A DNA stretch of 64,000 nucleotides from Methylobacillus flagellatus (GTDB lineage Bacteria; Pseudomonadota; Gammaproteobacteria; Burkholderiales; Methylophilaceae), in NCBI RefSeq assembly GCF_005502435.1, contig NZ_SCOU01000003.1:310001-374000 (forward strand), given 5' to 3'. The notes beneath the pieces were generated by a model, which searched no databases, was not told the DNA's origin, and saw nothing but the letters and a program-made list of their open reading frames with translations. A program made the position numbers and the translations under genes. Numbering within the stretch: position 1 is the stretch's first letter; every line of letters starts with the position of its first letter. This document shows, piece after piece, positions 26,307 through 35,851 of this stretch.

Positions 26307-27413
26307 TTAATCCTTATGATCCCGGATGATGGCTGCAATCAAATGGAAGATGCCAGTGATCAGCAAAATGAAGACAATATAGACAAAGCTGTTGAAAATG
26401 CGGCGCGGCTCCAGAGGATATTGGGGCAGCGTCGGAGTTTGTATGACCGTCAATCTTTTAAGCTGGCTAGCTGCCTGAAGCTTTCCACGCTCGAGCGTAG
26501 CGAGCGTGTTTTTATACATCTCTTGAGAAAACTCTGCTGCCAGCTGAAGGCGTTGAAACTCTTCTACTGATTTATTAAGTGTTTTACCTGATTTTGATGT
26601 CAATCGGCGTTGTTCCTGCTCAATCTGACTTTCAAGTGCTTTGATATTGAAATCAACCTCGACGATGCTGGGTGAGTTGGGGTTGATGTAACTTGACATC
26701 ACTTTCCTTTTGGCGCGCAACTCGGCCAGTGTAGACTCCAGGCCGCTAATAATTGCGTTGATGTTCTCTGCTGTTGTTTCGGGCGATGCAAGGCCTTTTG
26801 CATTTTGATAACTTATTAGCGACTGTCTTGCTTCCAGATTCCTTTTTGCGGCCCTGTCTGTTTGACCTTGCAGAAAGCTGACTTGATCAAGAGCGATTTT
26901 TTGTGCTACAGAGTTCATGTAGCGCTCACCTTCTAGCAACATGAAGGAGTTGATGGCTTGAGCAACTTCTGGGCTAAAGCCTTGCGTTTTAATTATCAGG
27001 ATTCCAGAGATGTCATCGAAAGTCACCTCGATACGTCTTAAAAAATAGCGGTAGAACCACTCATTTGAGAGGTCCTCAGACCACATTCTGCTGATGATGT
27101 CGATGTCAGGTTGGGTGTAGTGTTTACGAAGATTGAGTTCATTGTTCAATTTCTGCATTAGATCGACCGAGGTCAGATAATCTTTTAACAGTAACTGATC
27201 CGGTTTTGCGATCCCGCTAGCGGCCCCGCCCCCCCCAAGTATTCCAGACAGATCAACCTGGTTTTGTTGCTGACCAGTGATGTTAGTGCTTTGCATCATG
27301 ACATGTGATTCGGAAACATACCGTGAGCTTGCGATGACACCCCAGTAGCTTGTGCTTGCGATGGCAGCGAGGATGGCCAGCCAGATAGATGGCTTCTTAA
27401 GTATTTTTTTCAT
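26307..27413 (-). CDS. kpsE: Capsule export inner-membrane protein KpsE (polysaccharide co-polymerase type)
   Basis: The 368-residue protein has the two-span layout of PCP-3/KpsE proteins: an N-terminal span (PSIWLAILAAIASTSYWGVI) and a C-terminal span (SFVYIVFILLITGIFHLIAA) around a long periplasmic helical domain. The segment SESHVMMQSTNITGQQQN and the late LTVIQTPTLPQYPLEPRR before the second span are family hallmarks. A Gly/Ala-rich stretch GILGGGGAASGIAKPDQ lies near 60. It links the KpsMT transporter to KpsD. The gene is 53 bases downstream of kpsT in the same direction. Confidence 0.92.
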   Translation of the reverse strand: MKKILKKPSIWLAILAAIASTSYWGVIASSRYVSESHVMMQSTNITGQQQNQVDLSGILGGGGAASGIAKPDQLLLKDYLTSVDLMQKLNNELNLRKHYTQPDIDIISRMWSEDLSNEWFYRYFLRRIEVTFDDISGILIIKTQGFSPEVAQAINSFMLLEGERYMNSVAQKIALDQVSFLQGQTDRAAKRNLEARQSLISYQNAKGLASPETTAENINAIISGLESTLAELRAKRKVMSSYINPNSPSIVEVDFNIKALESQIEQEQRRLTSKSGKTLNKSVEEFQRLQLAAEFSQEMYKNTLATLERGKLQAASQLKRLTVIQTPTLPQYPLEPRRIFNSFVYIVFILLITGIFHLIAAIIRDHKD

Positions 27414-27466
27414 TTATATGATTCGCATAGAGGTTGGTTTTGTCTTGATTTTGATAAATTTAGGCC

Positions 27467-28129
27467 TCAGCGCGCACCACCATAAGCCTTGAGGGCATCA
27501 CGTATGTTGTCGAACCAGATTGCGTTGCCGTCCTTTACATAGATGCCAGCCTCACACATTTGCAATAGGGTTGCTTCATTATGGGAAACCAGTATAAGGT
27601 TCTTTGTGCGTTTTTCACCAATAAAGGTATTGGTGATTTTTTTTCTGAATGCAGCGTCACCAACAGAGAGTATCTCGTCGGCTAGGTATACATTAAAATC
27701 GAATGCTAGTGACAAACTAAAATTCAGACGAGATTTCATCCCGCTTGAGTAGGTGTTGATCTTGTCATCGAACGCTTTGCCAAGCTCGGAATACTCTCGG
27801 GCAAAGTCTAACTTTTCTGACAGCTGATGCTCGGGTACGCCATGAATGCGGAATATGAATTTCGCATTCTGTTTGCCAGTCAAGTTACCCTTCATACCTC
27901 CTTGAAAGTTCATGGGCCATGAAACTTTAGAGGTGATGCTGATCTTTCCTGTGCTAGGGGTGTCCAGTCCGCCGATTAGTCTTATTAGTGTCGATTTTCC
28001 AGCACCATTTTTGCCAATCAACCCGACATTGACATTTGAGGGGATTTGCAAATTGATATCGCGCAATATCCAATTGCTATAACCTCTGTCGGTTTCATAG
28101 CGTTTACTGAGGTTTTCTATCGTAATCAT
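27467..28129 (-). CDS. kpsT: Capsule polysaccharide ABC transporter ATP-binding protein KpsT
   Basis: The 220-residue protein has Walker A GLIGKNGAGKSTLIR, signature NTYSSGMKSRLNFSLS and Walker B VYLADEILSVGD, followed by the switch His in LVSHNEATL. The Gly at the C-loop is preserved (SSGM). Length and the short C-terminus match KpsT/CtrD rather than the longer Wzt. It powers export of the capsule chain through KpsM at the inner membrane. Its ATG directly abuts the kpsM stop. Confidence 0.95.
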   Translation of the reverse strand: MITIENLSKRYETDRGYSNWILRDINLQIPSNVNVGLIGKNGAGKSTLIRLIGGLDTPSTGKISITSKVSWPMNFQGGMKGNLTGKQNAKFIFRIHGVPEHQLSEKLDFAREYSELGKAFDDKINTYSSGMKSRLNFSLSLAFDFNVYLADEILSVGDAAFRKKITNTFIGEKRTKNLILVSHNEATLLQMCEAGIYVKDGNAIWFDNIRDALKAYGGAR

Positions 28130-28939
28130 TTATTTAGAGATTAGCCGATGTGCCATATGGTATTGCAAGAATAGTCCGACGAAAATAACAATAATTGCAC
28201 CCGCTGCTAGATACAGTAATGATGTCCCTTGTGCAGGAGGGTATGCGCTGAAAAAGCCCGCATGTATGGTTTCAAATCCATGAGCGACTGGGTTCATCAT
28301 CATGTAGTCTCTGGCTGGGTTTGGTATGTATGTGATAGGGATAATTGCGCCGCTGGTGAAATACATAATTCTAAGCACAACAGTAACAATGTTTTGAAGT
28401 TTGGGAATAAAGCGAGCGCCAACTGAGAAAATCAATCCCAGCCCGAGTCCAAAAGCCCAAATCAAACAGTAAGCTAAAAACACTATGAGCGGAGCGTTTG
28501 GTAGTGCTTGACGGCCCATGCTGCCGATGACTACTAGAAAAATAGTGCCAGCCATCATAATTACGAAGCCTCTAAAAAACGCTCTAATAATGACGCAGTC
28601 AACCGGTTTTATTTGTCTATACGAGAGTAGGCCTGCATACGCAGTTACTGCATTCATGCCATTGATCACGACTTCGCGGAACATAATCATACCTAATAGG
28701 CCGCTCACGAAAAAAGTGACGACGTCGACACCTGGTACAAATCTTATATTGAGGTAAGCATGGATCATCAACCAAACTAGTACATGTGACAATGGCTCGA
28801 AGATGATCCAGAACCACGGGATGCGCCCTTCTGACAGATTGGCAGATGATTCGCGCAAAAAAAGTGCGCGCCAAACAGACCAGGTCACTTTTAGTGCAGA
28901 TCGTTTGCTGGGGTCGATAGGGTTGGTAATGGTTGTCAA
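28130..28939 (-). CDS. kpsM: Capsule polysaccharide ABC transporter permease KpsM
   Basis: The 269-residue protein has six hydrophobic spans of the ABC-2 type, starting with WIIFEPLSHVLVWLMIHAYL and ending with LLYLAAGAIIVIFVGLFLQY. The cytoplasmic amphipathic RALFLRESSANLSEGRIPW before span 1 is typical of KpsM/CtrC/BexB. It forms the inner-membrane channel for group 2 type capsule with KpsT. It is the first gene of kpsMTED, so the operon promoter should lie in the 250-base spacer before hisB. The N-terminal Met at 28939 is supported by homologous lengths. Confidence 0.94.
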   Translation of the reverse strand: MTTITNPIDPSKRSALKVTWSVWRALFLRESSANLSEGRIPWFWIIFEPLSHVLVWLMIHAYLNIRFVPGVDVVTFFVSGLLGMIMFREVVINGMNAVTAYAGLLSYRQIKPVDCVIIRAFFRGFVIMMAGTIFLVVIGSMGRQALPNAPLIVFLAYCLIWAFGLGLGLIFSVGARFIPKLQNIVTVVLRIMYFTSGAIIPITYIPNPARDYMMMNPVAHGFETIHAGFFSAYPPAQGTSLLYLAAGAIIVIFVGLFLQYHMAHRLISK

Positions 28940-29082
28940 TGTAGGGCCGGATTATGGTTGGTGATGGGTGTGCTTGATCGAAGTAAGCGCGACCATCATG
29001 ACATAGGCGGTGATTTTAATTGGCTGTATGCAGTGCATGCACAAACGATTCTTAGAAATTAAATCACATCAATGATTACACA

Positions 29083-29110
29083 ATTATACGAATCATGAGT
29101 GACTTGTCTG
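29083..29110 (-). promoter_or_regulatory. Candidate sigma70 promoter for kpsMTED
   Basis: Read on the minus strand, CAGACA (29110-29105) is separated by 16 bases from TATAAT (29088-29083). The boxes point at kpsM, leaving an untranslated leader of about 135 bases. The whole 28940-29188 spacer is AT-rich. I found no JUMPstart/ops element (GGCGGTAGC) in it. Confidence 0.4.
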
Positions 29111-29188
29111 TAATTGCATGGATTATCACTCAGGCAAAGATACGGCGCAAAAGAATAATCTGAGTTAAAATCAATACAAGCTAATTCC

Positions 29189-29791
29189 ATGCCTGATAAT
29201 CGAATGCGTATCGCCGAAGTCAACCGCAACACTCTGGAAACCCAAATCACAGCCTCCATCAATCTGGACGGCACTGGCGTTTCACAACTTGCTACCGGGC
29301 AAGGCTTTTTTGACCATATGCTGGATCAGATCGCCCGACATGGCATGATGGATATCGCCATCGCGGCCAAAGGTGATCTGCACATCGACGCGCATCACAC
29401 CGTGGAAGATGTCGGCATCACGCTGGGGCAGGCTTTTGCCAAGGCGGTTGGCGATAAGCGCGGCGTGCGTCGCTACGGCCACGCTTATGTGCCGCTGGAC
29501 GAGGCCTTGTCGCGTGTGGTGCTGGATCTGTCCGGTCGTCCCGGTCTGGAATTCGGCGTCGAGTTCACGCGCGCCCGTATCGGGGATTTCGATGTGGATC
29601 TGATCCATGAATTTTTCCAGGGCTTCGTCAATCACGCACTGGTCACCTTGCACATCGACAACCTGCGTGGTGACAATGCGCACCATCAGGCAGAGACCAT
29701 CTTCAAGGCATTCGGTCGCGCGCTGCGTATGGCGGTCGAGTTCGATGATCGCATGGCGGGCATCATGCCATCGACCAAGGGTACGCTCTAA
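29189..29791 (+). CDS. hisB: Imidazoleglycerol-phosphate dehydratase
   Basis: The 200-residue protein is the monofunctional HisB dehydratase. Two metal-binding repeats are visible: [17 protein letters not shown] and [15 protein letters not shown], each with a His-His and an acidic residue. It dehydrates imidazole glycerol phosphate to imidazole acetol phosphate, a step of histidine synthesis. An alternative ATG five codons in (29204) matches many family N-termini better. It starts the hisB-H-A-F-I-E run; hisG, hisD and hisC, which usually precede it in betaproteobacteria, are not in the window. Confidence 0.96.
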   Translation: MPDNRMRIAEVNRNTLETQITASINLDGTGVSQLATGQGFFDHMLDQIARHGMMDIAIAAKGDLHIDAHHTVEDVGITLGQAFAKAVGDKRGVRRYGHAYVPLDEALSRVVLDLSGRPGLEFGVEFTRARIGDFDVDLIHEFFQGFVNHALVTLHIDNLRGDNAHHQAETIFKAFGRALRMAVEFDDRMAGIMPSTKGTL

Positions 29792-29833
29792 CTCATTGCT
29801 GTTTAAACGATTGCTGTTTCAGATATAACCATC

Positions 29834-30481
29834 ATGATTGATATTGCAGTAGTGGATTACGGCATGGGTAACCTGCGCTCGGTGGCCAAGGCGCTGGAAC
29901 ATGTGGCGCCGGATCATCGTGTGGTGGTGACCAGCGACCCGGCCGAGATCGAAGCGGCGGGTCGTGTGGTGTTTCCGGGCCAAGGCGCCATGCCGGACTG
30001 TGTGCGTGAGCTGGATGCACGTGGGTTGCGTGAGGCGGTGATCGCGGCGGCGGCAGACAAGCCCTTCCTTGGCATCTGCATCGGCCTGCAACTGTTGTTC
30101 GAGCACAGTGAAGAAGGTGATGTGGCTGGGCTGGGCATTATCCCCGGCCAGGTGAAACGCTTTGCTGCCGCGGACATGCATGATGCAGTGGGCAGTAAAC
30201 TCAAGGTGCCGCACATGGGCTGGAACCAGGTGTATCAGTCGGGTAAGCACCCGCTATGGGCTGGTATCGAACAGGGCGCACGCTTTTATTATGTGCACAG
30301 CTACTACGTGCAGCCTCAGGATGCGGCCATCGAGGCCGGGTATAGTGAATACCCCGCCCGCTTCACCAGCTGTGTCGCCCGTAACAACATTTTTGCCGTG
30401 CAATTCCACCCGGAAAAAAGCCAGCATGACGGTTTGCAGCTGTTGGCCAATTTCGTGCGCTGGAATGGCGTATCCAACTGA
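29834..30481 (+). CDS. hisH: Imidazole glycerol phosphate synthase glutaminase subunit
   Basis: The 215-residue class I glutamine amidotransferase has the nucleophile Cys in FLGICIGLQLLFE and the His-Glu pair in FHPEKSQHDG. The N-terminal VVDYGMGNLRSV is typical of HisH. It hydrolyses glutamine and channels ammonia to HisF, with which it forms a heterodimer. It lies between hisB and hisA, all on the plus strand, with gaps of 42 and 20 bases, consistent with one operon. Confidence 0.96.
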   Translation: MIDIAVVDYGMGNLRSVAKALEHVAPDHRVVVTSDPAEIEAAGRVVFPGQGAMPDCVRELDARGLREAVIAAAADKPFLGICIGLQLLFEHSEEGDVAGLGIIPGQVKRFAAADMHDAVGSKLKVPHMGWNQVYQSGKHPLWAGIEQGARFYYVHSYYVQPQDAAIEAGYSEYPARFTSCVARNNIFAVQFHPEKSQHDGLQLLANFVRWNGVSN

Positions 30482-30501
30482 CTTTTTGAAACTATCACAT
30501 T

Positions 30502-31242
30502 ATGTTGCTGATTCCTGCCATTGACCTCAAGGACGGTCACTGTGTTCGCCTCAAACAAGGCTTGATGGAGGACGCTACGGTGTTCTCGGAAGACCCGGGT
30601 GCGATGGCGCGTCATTGGGTGGACCGTGGCGGCCGACGTCTGCACCTGGTTGACCTGAATGGCGCGTTCGCCGGCAAGCCGGTCAATGAAGGTGCCATCA
30701 AGTCCATCGTGGAAGCGGTTGGCGGGGATATCCCGATCCAGCTCGGTGGCGGTATCCGCGATCTGGACACCATCGAGCGCTATCTCGATAGCGGCATCAG
30801 CTATGTCATCATCGGGACGGCTGCGGTGAAGAATCCTGGCTTTCTGCACGAAGCCTGTTATGCCTTCCCAGGTCAGATCATGGTGGGCTTGGATGCCAAG
30901 GACGGCAAAGTCGCGGTGGATGGCTGGTCCAAGCTGACCGGTCACGACGTGATCGATCTGGCCAAGAAATTCGAAGATTATGGCGTTGAAGCGGTGGTGT
31001 ATACCGATATCGGTCGTGATGGCATGCTGAGTGGTGTCAACATCGAGGCGACCGTTGCGCTGGCACAGGCATTGCGCATCCCGGTGATCGCCAGTGGTGG
31101 TGTGACCAATCTGGACGATGTGCACCATTTATGTGCGGTGGAAAGTGAAGGCGTGATAGGCGCCATCACCGGACGTGCCATCTACGAAGGCACGCTGGAT
31201 TTTGCCGCAGCGCAAAAACTGGCTGATGAACTGAATGGCTAA
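30502..31242 (+). CDS. hisA: ProFAR isomerase (HisA)
   Basis: The 246-residue TIM barrel begins [17 protein letters not shown], with the catalytic Asp in PAIDLKDG, and has the second catalytic Asp in [13 protein letters not shown]. Phosphate-binding loops are IQLGGGIRD and IASGGVTN. It catalyses the Amadori rearrangement of ProFAR in histidine synthesis. A small hairpin (GCACGC-TGAA-GCGTGC, 31275-31290) follows in the gap before hisF. Confidence 0.96.
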   Translation: MLLIPAIDLKDGHCVRLKQGLMEDATVFSEDPGAMARHWVDRGGRRLHLVDLNGAFAGKPVNEGAIKSIVEAVGGDIPIQLGGGIRDLDTIERYLDSGISYVIIGTAAVKNPGFLHEACYAFPGQIMVGLDAKDGKVAVDGWSKLTGHDVIDLAKKFEDYGVEAVVYTDIGRDGMLSGVNIEATVALAQALRIPVIASGGVTNLDDVHHLCAVESEGVIGAITGRAIYEGTLDFAAAQKLADELNG

Positions 31243-31313
31243 CGGTTCCAGCAACTGCTTTTCTGTTCTGCCGCGCACGCTGAAGCGTGCAGTGGTTCTC
31301 CCTAGAGTTGCCC

Positions 31314-32069
31314 ATGCTTGCTAAACGTATCATTCCCTGTCTGGACGTGACCGATGGCCGCGTGGTCAAGGGCGTCAATTTTCTGGAGCTGCGCGATGCA
31401 GGCGATCCAGTCGAGATCGCCAAGCGTTACGATGATCAGGGCGCTGACGAGCTGACTTTTCTCGACATCACCGCCAGCTCGGATAATCGCGGCCTGATCC
31501 TTGGCATCATCGAACAAGTTGCTTCGCAGGTATTTATTCCGCTCACGGTGGGCGGCGGCGTGCGCGAGGTGGACGATGTGCGTCGCCTGCTCAATGCCGG
31601 TGCAGACAAGGTCAGCATCAACACCTCAGCAGTGCTCAACCCTCAATTGGTGGCGGATGCCGCTGGCCGTTTCGGTTCCCAGTGTATCGTGGTGGCGATC
31701 GATGCCAAACAGGTCGGTGATCACTGGGAAGTGTTCACGCATGGTGGTCGCAAGGCTACCGGCATCAATGCGGTGGACTGGGCGCGCAAAATGGTGGCAC
31801 TGGGTGCGGGTGAGTTGCTGGTGACCAGCATGGACAGGGACGGCACGCGGGTCGGTTTCAACCTGCCGCTGAATCGTGCCATCAGCGATGCGGTGGATGT
31901 GCCCATCATCGCCTCTGGTGGCGTAGGTAACCTGATGCACCTGGTTGAAGGGGTCAAGGAGGGCGGTGCGGATGCCGTATTGGCCGCCAGTATCTTCCAC
32001 TATGGTGAGTTCACGGTGCGCCAAGCCAAGGAATACATGCGCGAGCACGACATCGAGGTGCGTCTGTGA
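31314..32069 (+). CDS. hisF: Imidazole glycerol phosphate synthase cyclase subunit
   Basis: The true start is most likely ATG 31314, giving [20 protein letters not shown], the standard HisF N-terminus (251 residues); an in-frame ATG at 31287 would add nine residues. Catalytic Asp residues are in CLDVTDG and in VTSMDRDGT, and phosphate loops are [11 protein letters not shown] and IASGGVGNL. It joins HisH to convert PRFAR into imidazole glycerol phosphate and AICAR. The stop overlaps the hisI start by four bases. Confidence 0.95.
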   Translation: MLAKRIIPCLDVTDGRVVKGVNFLELRDAGDPVEIAKRYDDQGADELTFLDITASSDNRGLILGIIEQVASQVFIPLTVGGGVREVDDVRRLLNAGADKVSINTSAVLNPQLVADAAGRFGSQCIVVAIDAKQVGDHWEVFTHGGRKATGINAVDWARKMVALGAGELLVTSMDRDGTRVGFNLPLNRAISDAVDVPIIASGGVGNLMHLVEGVKEGGADAVLAASIFHYGEFTVRQAKEYMREHDIEVRL

Positions 32070-32467
32070 GCGCCCCAGACACGCTTGCCTGGCTGGACAA
32101 GGTGAACTGGACCCTCGATGGTCTGGTGCCTGTGATTGCACAAGAGGCAGGCAGCGGGCGTGTGCTGATGTTCGCCTGGATGAATCGCGAAGCATTGCAA
32201 CTAACCTCCGAGACCGGTCATGCGGTGTACTGGTCGCGTTCGCGTGGCAAGCTGTGGCACAAGGGTGAAGAGTCCGGTCATGTGCAGCATGTGCACGAGA
32301 TCCGCCTGGATTGCGATGAAGACGTGGTATTGCTGACTGTGGAGCAGGTGGGCGGTATCGCCTGCCATACCGGTCGTCACAACTGTTTCTTCCAGAAACT
32401 GGACAAGGGGGGCTGGGTCATCGATCAGCCCGTGCTAAAAGACCCGAAAGCGATCTATCATGAATGA
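32066..32467 (+). CDS. hisI: Phosphoribosyl-AMP cyclohydrolase
   Basis: The 133-residue protein starts at GTG 32066, overlapping hisF. Family motifs are [30 protein letters not shown] and the metal-binding cluster [10 protein letters not shown] with [12 protein letters not shown] (three conserved Cys). It opens the adenine ring of PR-AMP. It is separate from HisE, unlike the bifunctional HisIE of enterics, and overlaps hisE by eight bases. Confidence 0.95.
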   Translation: MSAPDTLAWLDKVNWTLDGLVPVIAQEAGSGRVLMFAWMNREALQLTSETGHAVYWSRSRGKLWHKGEESGHVQHVHEIRLDCDEDVVLLTVEQVGGIACHTGRHNCFFQKLDKGGWVIDQPVLKDPKAIYHE

Positions 32468-32780
32468 TGTGTTGCAGCGTCTGGCGGAGCTGCTGGAGCA
32501 GCGCAAGCAGGCTGACCCGCAGTCGTCCTATGTGGCCAAGCTGTATGCCAAGGGCATGGACAGCATCCTCAAGAAGGTGGGTGAGGAAGCGACGGAGACC
32601 ATCCTCGCCGCTAAAGATGGCGACGCGCAACAGCTGATCTACGAGACGGCCGACCTCTGGTTCCATACGCTGGTGATGCTGGCGCATGCTGGGCTGAACC
32701 CGCAGCAGGTGTTGGACGAGCTCGCGCGTCGTGAAGGGTTGTCCGGCCTGGAAGAAAAAGCGGCACGCAGCAAAGAGTGA
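32460..32780 (+). CDS. hisE: Phosphoribosyl-ATP pyrophosphatase
   Basis: The 106-residue all-helical protein has the MazG-like core motif [20 protein letters not shown] with [12 protein letters not shown] and [13 protein letters not shown], which hold the acidic metal ligands. It removes pyrophosphate from PR-ATP, the second step of histidine synthesis. The start overlaps hisI, so translation is coupled. It closes the his run before hinT. Confidence 0.95.
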   Translation: MNDVLQRLAELLEQRKQADPQSSYVAKLYAKGMDSILKKVGEEATETILAAKDGDAQQLIYETADLWFHTLVMLAHAGLNPQQVLDELARREGLSGLEEKAARSKE

Positions 32781-32854
32781 ACCGCTAATGGCGTGCTGTC
32801 GTGCGCAGCCTTCTGTGGCGCAGCAACTTCGAGACGAGATCGTAAGGAATGGTC

Positions 32855-33193
32855 ATGAGTGCTGACTGTATTTTCTGCAAGATCATCCGTGGAGAGATCC
32901 CCAGTACCATGGTGCATCAGGATGATCAGGTTGTCGTGTTCAAGGACATCCATCCTATCGCGCCAGTGCATCTGTTGATCGTGCCCAGGCTGCACGTCGC
33001 CAGTCTGGCGGAATGCGATGAAACAGAACGAGATTTACTCGGCCATCTATTGCTGTTGGCGCCCAAGCTGGCCGCTGCACAGGGGCTGAAGGGCTTTCGC
33101 ACCATGATCAACACGGGGCGCGAAGGTGGCCAGGAAGTGTTCCATCTGCATGTGCACGTCTTTGGCGGCGGCGATACGCTGCCCAGAACTTAA
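32855..33193 (+). CDS. hinT: HIT family purine-nucleoside phosphoramidase
   Basis: The ATG at 32855 has AAGGA six bases upstream and is preferred over ATG 32849. The 112-residue protein begins [16 protein letters not shown] and ends with the histidine triad [11 protein letters not shown]. HinT hydrolyses AMP-lysine and related phosphoramidates. It follows hisE by about 74 bases and precedes tatA, an order common in betaproteobacteria. Confidence 0.95.
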   Translation: MSADCIFCKIIRGEIPSTMVHQDDQVVVFKDIHPIAPVHLLIVPRLHVASLAECDETERDLLGHLLLLAPKLAAAQGLKGFRTMINTGREGGQEVFHLHVHVFGGGDTLPRT

Positions 33194-33210
33194 TTTCAGG
33201 AGTATTTGGC

Positions 33211-33426
33211 ATGGGAAGCTTCAGTATCTGGCATTGGCTGATCGTTTTGCTGGTCGTCGTATTGATTTTTGGCACCAAAAAACTGCGCAATATCGGCAGT
33301 GATGTGGGTGGTGCGGTCAAGAGCTTCAAGGACGCGGTGCGTGACGAAAAATCCTCGCCCAAGCTAGACGACGCGTCCACCGGCGAGACGGTAGAGAACG
33401 AAGTCAGCCACAAGCAAAAGCAGTGA
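33211..33426 (+). CDS. tatA: Sec-independent translocase subunit TatA
   Basis: The 71-residue protein has the N-terminal span [20 protein letters not shown], the hinge and the amphipathic helix ([17 protein letters not shown]), and a charged tail. TatA polymerises to form the twin-arginine export pore. In this window the Rieske protein and the DUF1501 protein carry likely Tat signals. An AGGAG site precedes the ATG. Confidence 0.95.
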   Translation: MGSFSIWHWLIVLLVVVLIFGTKKLRNIGSDVGGAVKSFKDAVRDEKSSPKLDDASTGETVENEVSHKQKQ

Positions 33427-33471
33427 TCGTCCCCATGGCCGACCGCTTGCCTACAACAATATCTCCCCGTC

Positions 33472-33837
33472 TTGTTTGATATCGCTTTTTCCGAGTTGAT
33501 CGTCATCGCGCTGGTCGCGCTGATCGTCATCGGCCCTGAGCGTTTACCCAAGGTGGCGCGTATGCTGGGCTCGGTGCTCGGGCGCATGCAGCGCTATGTC
33601 AACACGGTCAAGGCAGATATCGATCGTGAGCTGCAGCTGCAGGATCTGCACAAATTGCAGGATGAGATCCAGCAAAGCGTGCGTGAAGTGAAGTCTGGCG
33701 TGCAGGAAGTACAAACCGACCTGCATCAAGCGGCGCGAGAGGCTGAGAACAGCATACTCGGCACGGCAGCCATCAACGTCCCGCCGAGCTCCGGCAATCC
33801 GCCCGCCTTGGACGCACCGCCAGATAGCAAGCCATGA
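33472..33837 (+). CDS. tatB: Sec-independent translocase subunit TatB
   Basis: The 121-residue protein starts at a TTG, giving MFDIAFSELIVIALVALIVIG, then PERLPKVARMLGSVLGR, the TatB hallmark with the Glu-Leu and Pro-Glu positions. A long amphipathic coiled region and a Pro-rich tail follow. It binds the Tat signal with TatC. I see no good ribosome site, so low translation is likely. It overlaps tatC by four bases. Confidence 0.94.
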   Translation: MFDIAFSELIVIALVALIVIGPERLPKVARMLGSVLGRMQRYVNTVKADIDRELQLQDLHKLQDEIQQSVREVKSGVQEVQTDLHQAAREAENSILGTAAINVPPSSGNPPALDAPPDSKP

Positions 33838-34583
33838 GCGTTACCAATACTTTCATTTCCCATCTGCTTGAATTACGTGACCGCCTGCTGCGTACGCTGC
33901 TGGTGTTCGTAGCGGTGTTCATCTGTCTGTTCCCGTTTGCCAATGACATCTACACCCTGCTGGCGCAACCCATGCTGGCCAAGCTGCCAGCTGGCGGGCA
34001 GATGATCGCGACAGCAGTCACTACGCCGTTCTTCGTGCCGATGAAGGTGGCGATGATGGCGGCATTCCTGCTCACCCTGCCGCATACCCTGTATCAGATC
34101 TGGTCTTTCGTTTCCCCTGGCTTGTATGCACATGAGCGCAAATTGATGGCGCCGCTCGTGTTCGCCAGCACCTTGTTGTTCGTGCTGGGGATGGCATTCG
34201 CCTACTTTTTGGTGCTGCCTGTGGTGTTCGGCTTCATCACCGGCATTACGCCACAGGGCGTGGCGGTGATGACCGATATCGGCAATTATCTGGATTTCAT
34301 TCTGGGCTTGTTCATGGCCTTTGGGCTGGCGTTTGAAGTGCCGGTGGCCGTGGTCATGATCGTGCTGTTCGGCTGGGTGGAGATCGCCAGCCTGAAAGAG
34401 GCACGTGGTTACGTGGTAGTGGGGGCGTTTGTGCTGGGGGCGATCTTCACGCCACCGGATGTGCTGTCACAGATCATGCTGGCCATCCCGCTATGGCTGC
34501 TGTACGAGCTGGGTATCATCATCGCCGGCGTGCTCAAGCGCCAGCGCGATGCAAGCCCCAGACTGCCAGATCAGCTGGGCTGA
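33834..34583 (+). CDS. tatC: Sec-independent translocase subunit TatC
   Basis: The 249-residue protein has six hydrophobic spans. The N-terminal SHLLELRDRLLRTLLVF holds the signal-binding Glu, and YQIWSFVSPGLYAHERKL is the conserved first periplasmic-to-cytoplasmic segment. TatC is the receptor for twin-arginine signals. The start overlaps tatB. It is convergent with the protease gene at 34650. Confidence 0.96.
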   Translation: MSVTNTFISHLLELRDRLLRTLLVFVAVFICLFPFANDIYTLLAQPMLAKLPAGGQMIATAVTTPFFVPMKVAMMAAFLLTLPHTLYQIWSFVSPGLYAHERKLMAPLVFASTLLFVLGMAFAYFLVLPVVFGFITGITPQGVAVMTDIGNYLDFILGLFMAFGLAFEVPVAVVMIVLFGWVEIASLKEARGYVVVGAFVLGAIFTPPDVLSQIMLAIPLWLLYELGIIIAGVLKRQRDASPRLPDQLG

Positions 34584-34649
34584 AACCAGGCGAAAGCCCC
34601 ACATAACGTGCCGGCTTAGGCGTCAGCTGTACTACTCAAGGCGATATAC

Positions 34650-35819
34650 CTAGCGTTGCACGCGCTGGATCGCTGGTCGCGTGCCTATGCTGATGACCAC
34701 GTCCATCAAGCGCCCGTTGCGCGAGATCTTCACTTTGGCTTTTTGCTCCGGCTGTAATCCGGCGATCAGGTTCAGCATGGTAGAGCTATCGCTGACCTGG
34801 CGTCCTTCGATCTCCAGCAGGATATCGCCAGCACGCAAGCCAGCGCGTTCTGCCGGGCTGTTGCGCAACACGCCGGCGATCAGCGCGCCGTAACTCTGAT
34901 TCAGTTTGAACGACTCAGCCAGTTCAGCCGAGATGTCTTGCGCTTCGATGCCTATCCAGCCGCGTGTGACGCGCCCTTGGCGTACGATCTGGTCCATCAC
35001 CTGTTTAGCCAGGCTGACCGGGATGGCGAAGCCTATGCCCATGGAGCCGCCGCTGCGTGAATAGATGGCGCTATTGATACCAACCAGATGGCCCTCGGTG
35101 TCGATGAGTGCGCCGCCGGAGTTGCCTGGGTTGATGGGCGCATCGGTCTGGATGAAATTTTCGAAGGTGTTGATGCCAAGATGGCTGCGGCCCAGCGCGC
35201 TGATGATGCCCTGTGTCACGGTCTGGCCAACACCGAACGGGTTTCCTATGGCTAGCACCACATCGCCGATGGCGGCTTTTTCGTCCACTGCCAGCGTGAT
35301 GGAGGGCAGGTCGCTCGCTTCTATGCGTAGCACGGCCAGGTCGGTTTCTGGGTCGGTGCCCACGACACGGGCGGGCACACTGCGACCATCTGCCAGTGCG
35401 ACCTCGATCTGGTCAGCCGCTTCGATGACGTGATGGTTGGTGAGTACCAGACCCTGGCTGTCCACGATGACGCCGGAGCCCAGGCTGTTTTCCGGCTTCT
35501 GGTTTTCTTCCTGCTGCTCGCCGAAGAAGTGACGGAACAGCGGGTCGTTCATGAGCGGGTGCGGCTTGCTGGTGGCTTTTTTGCTGGTGAAGATGTTGAC
35601 CACCGACGGCATGGCCTTGTTGGCGGCATCCCGGTAAGAGCTGGCGGCGGTAGTGACATTGGCCTGTTCAGCCTGCTTCAGTTGCAGTGATGGGGGCTGA
35701 GCGTAGGGAGTGCTCTGACTGAAGCGTTGCACGACTTCCGGATAGAATGTCTGTAATACGAATAAAGCGGCAAGGCTGATGGTGACGGTTTGAGCGAAAA
35801 CGAGCCAAAGTCTTTTCAT
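34650..35819 (-). CDS. DegS/AlgW-like periplasmic serine protease with one PDZ domain
   Basis: The 389-residue protein has an N-terminal membrane anchor (TVTISLAALFVLQTFYPEVV), a trypsin-like domain with His in LTNHHVIEAAD, Asp in DPETDLAVLRI and Ser in PINPGNSGGALID, and one PDZ domain from about 280 to 385. One PDZ and an uncleaved anchor point to DegS/AlgW rather than the two-PDZ DegP/DegQ. It likely senses misfolded envelope proteins. It is divergent from the Nif3-like gene with only 32 bases between start codons. Confidence 0.9.
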   Translation of the reverse strand: MKRLWLVFAQTVTISLAALFVLQTFYPEVVQRFSQSTPYAQPPSLQLKQAEQANVTTAASSYRDAANKAMPSVVNIFTSKKATSKPHPLMNDPLFRHFFGEQQEENQKPENSLGSGVIVDSQGLVLTNHHVIEAADQIEVALADGRSVPARVVGTDPETDLAVLRIEASDLPSITLAVDEKAAIGDVVLAIGNPFGVGQTVTQGIISALGRSHLGINTFENFIQTDAPINPGNSGGALIDTEGHLVGINSAIYSRSGGSMGIGFAIPVSLAKQVMDQIVRQGRVTRGWIGIEAQDISAELAESFKLNQSYGALIAGVLRNSPAERAGLRAGDILLEIEGRQVSDSSTMLNLIAGLQPEQKAKVKISRNGRLMDVVISIGTRPAIQRVQR

Positions 35820-35851
35820 GGGTAAGTACGCAACAAGATTGAGGGTGTGAG

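Noticed and set aside
31275-31290. Six-base hairpin between hisA and hisF as a terminator
   Set aside because: No T run follows and the his genes continue closely in the same direction.
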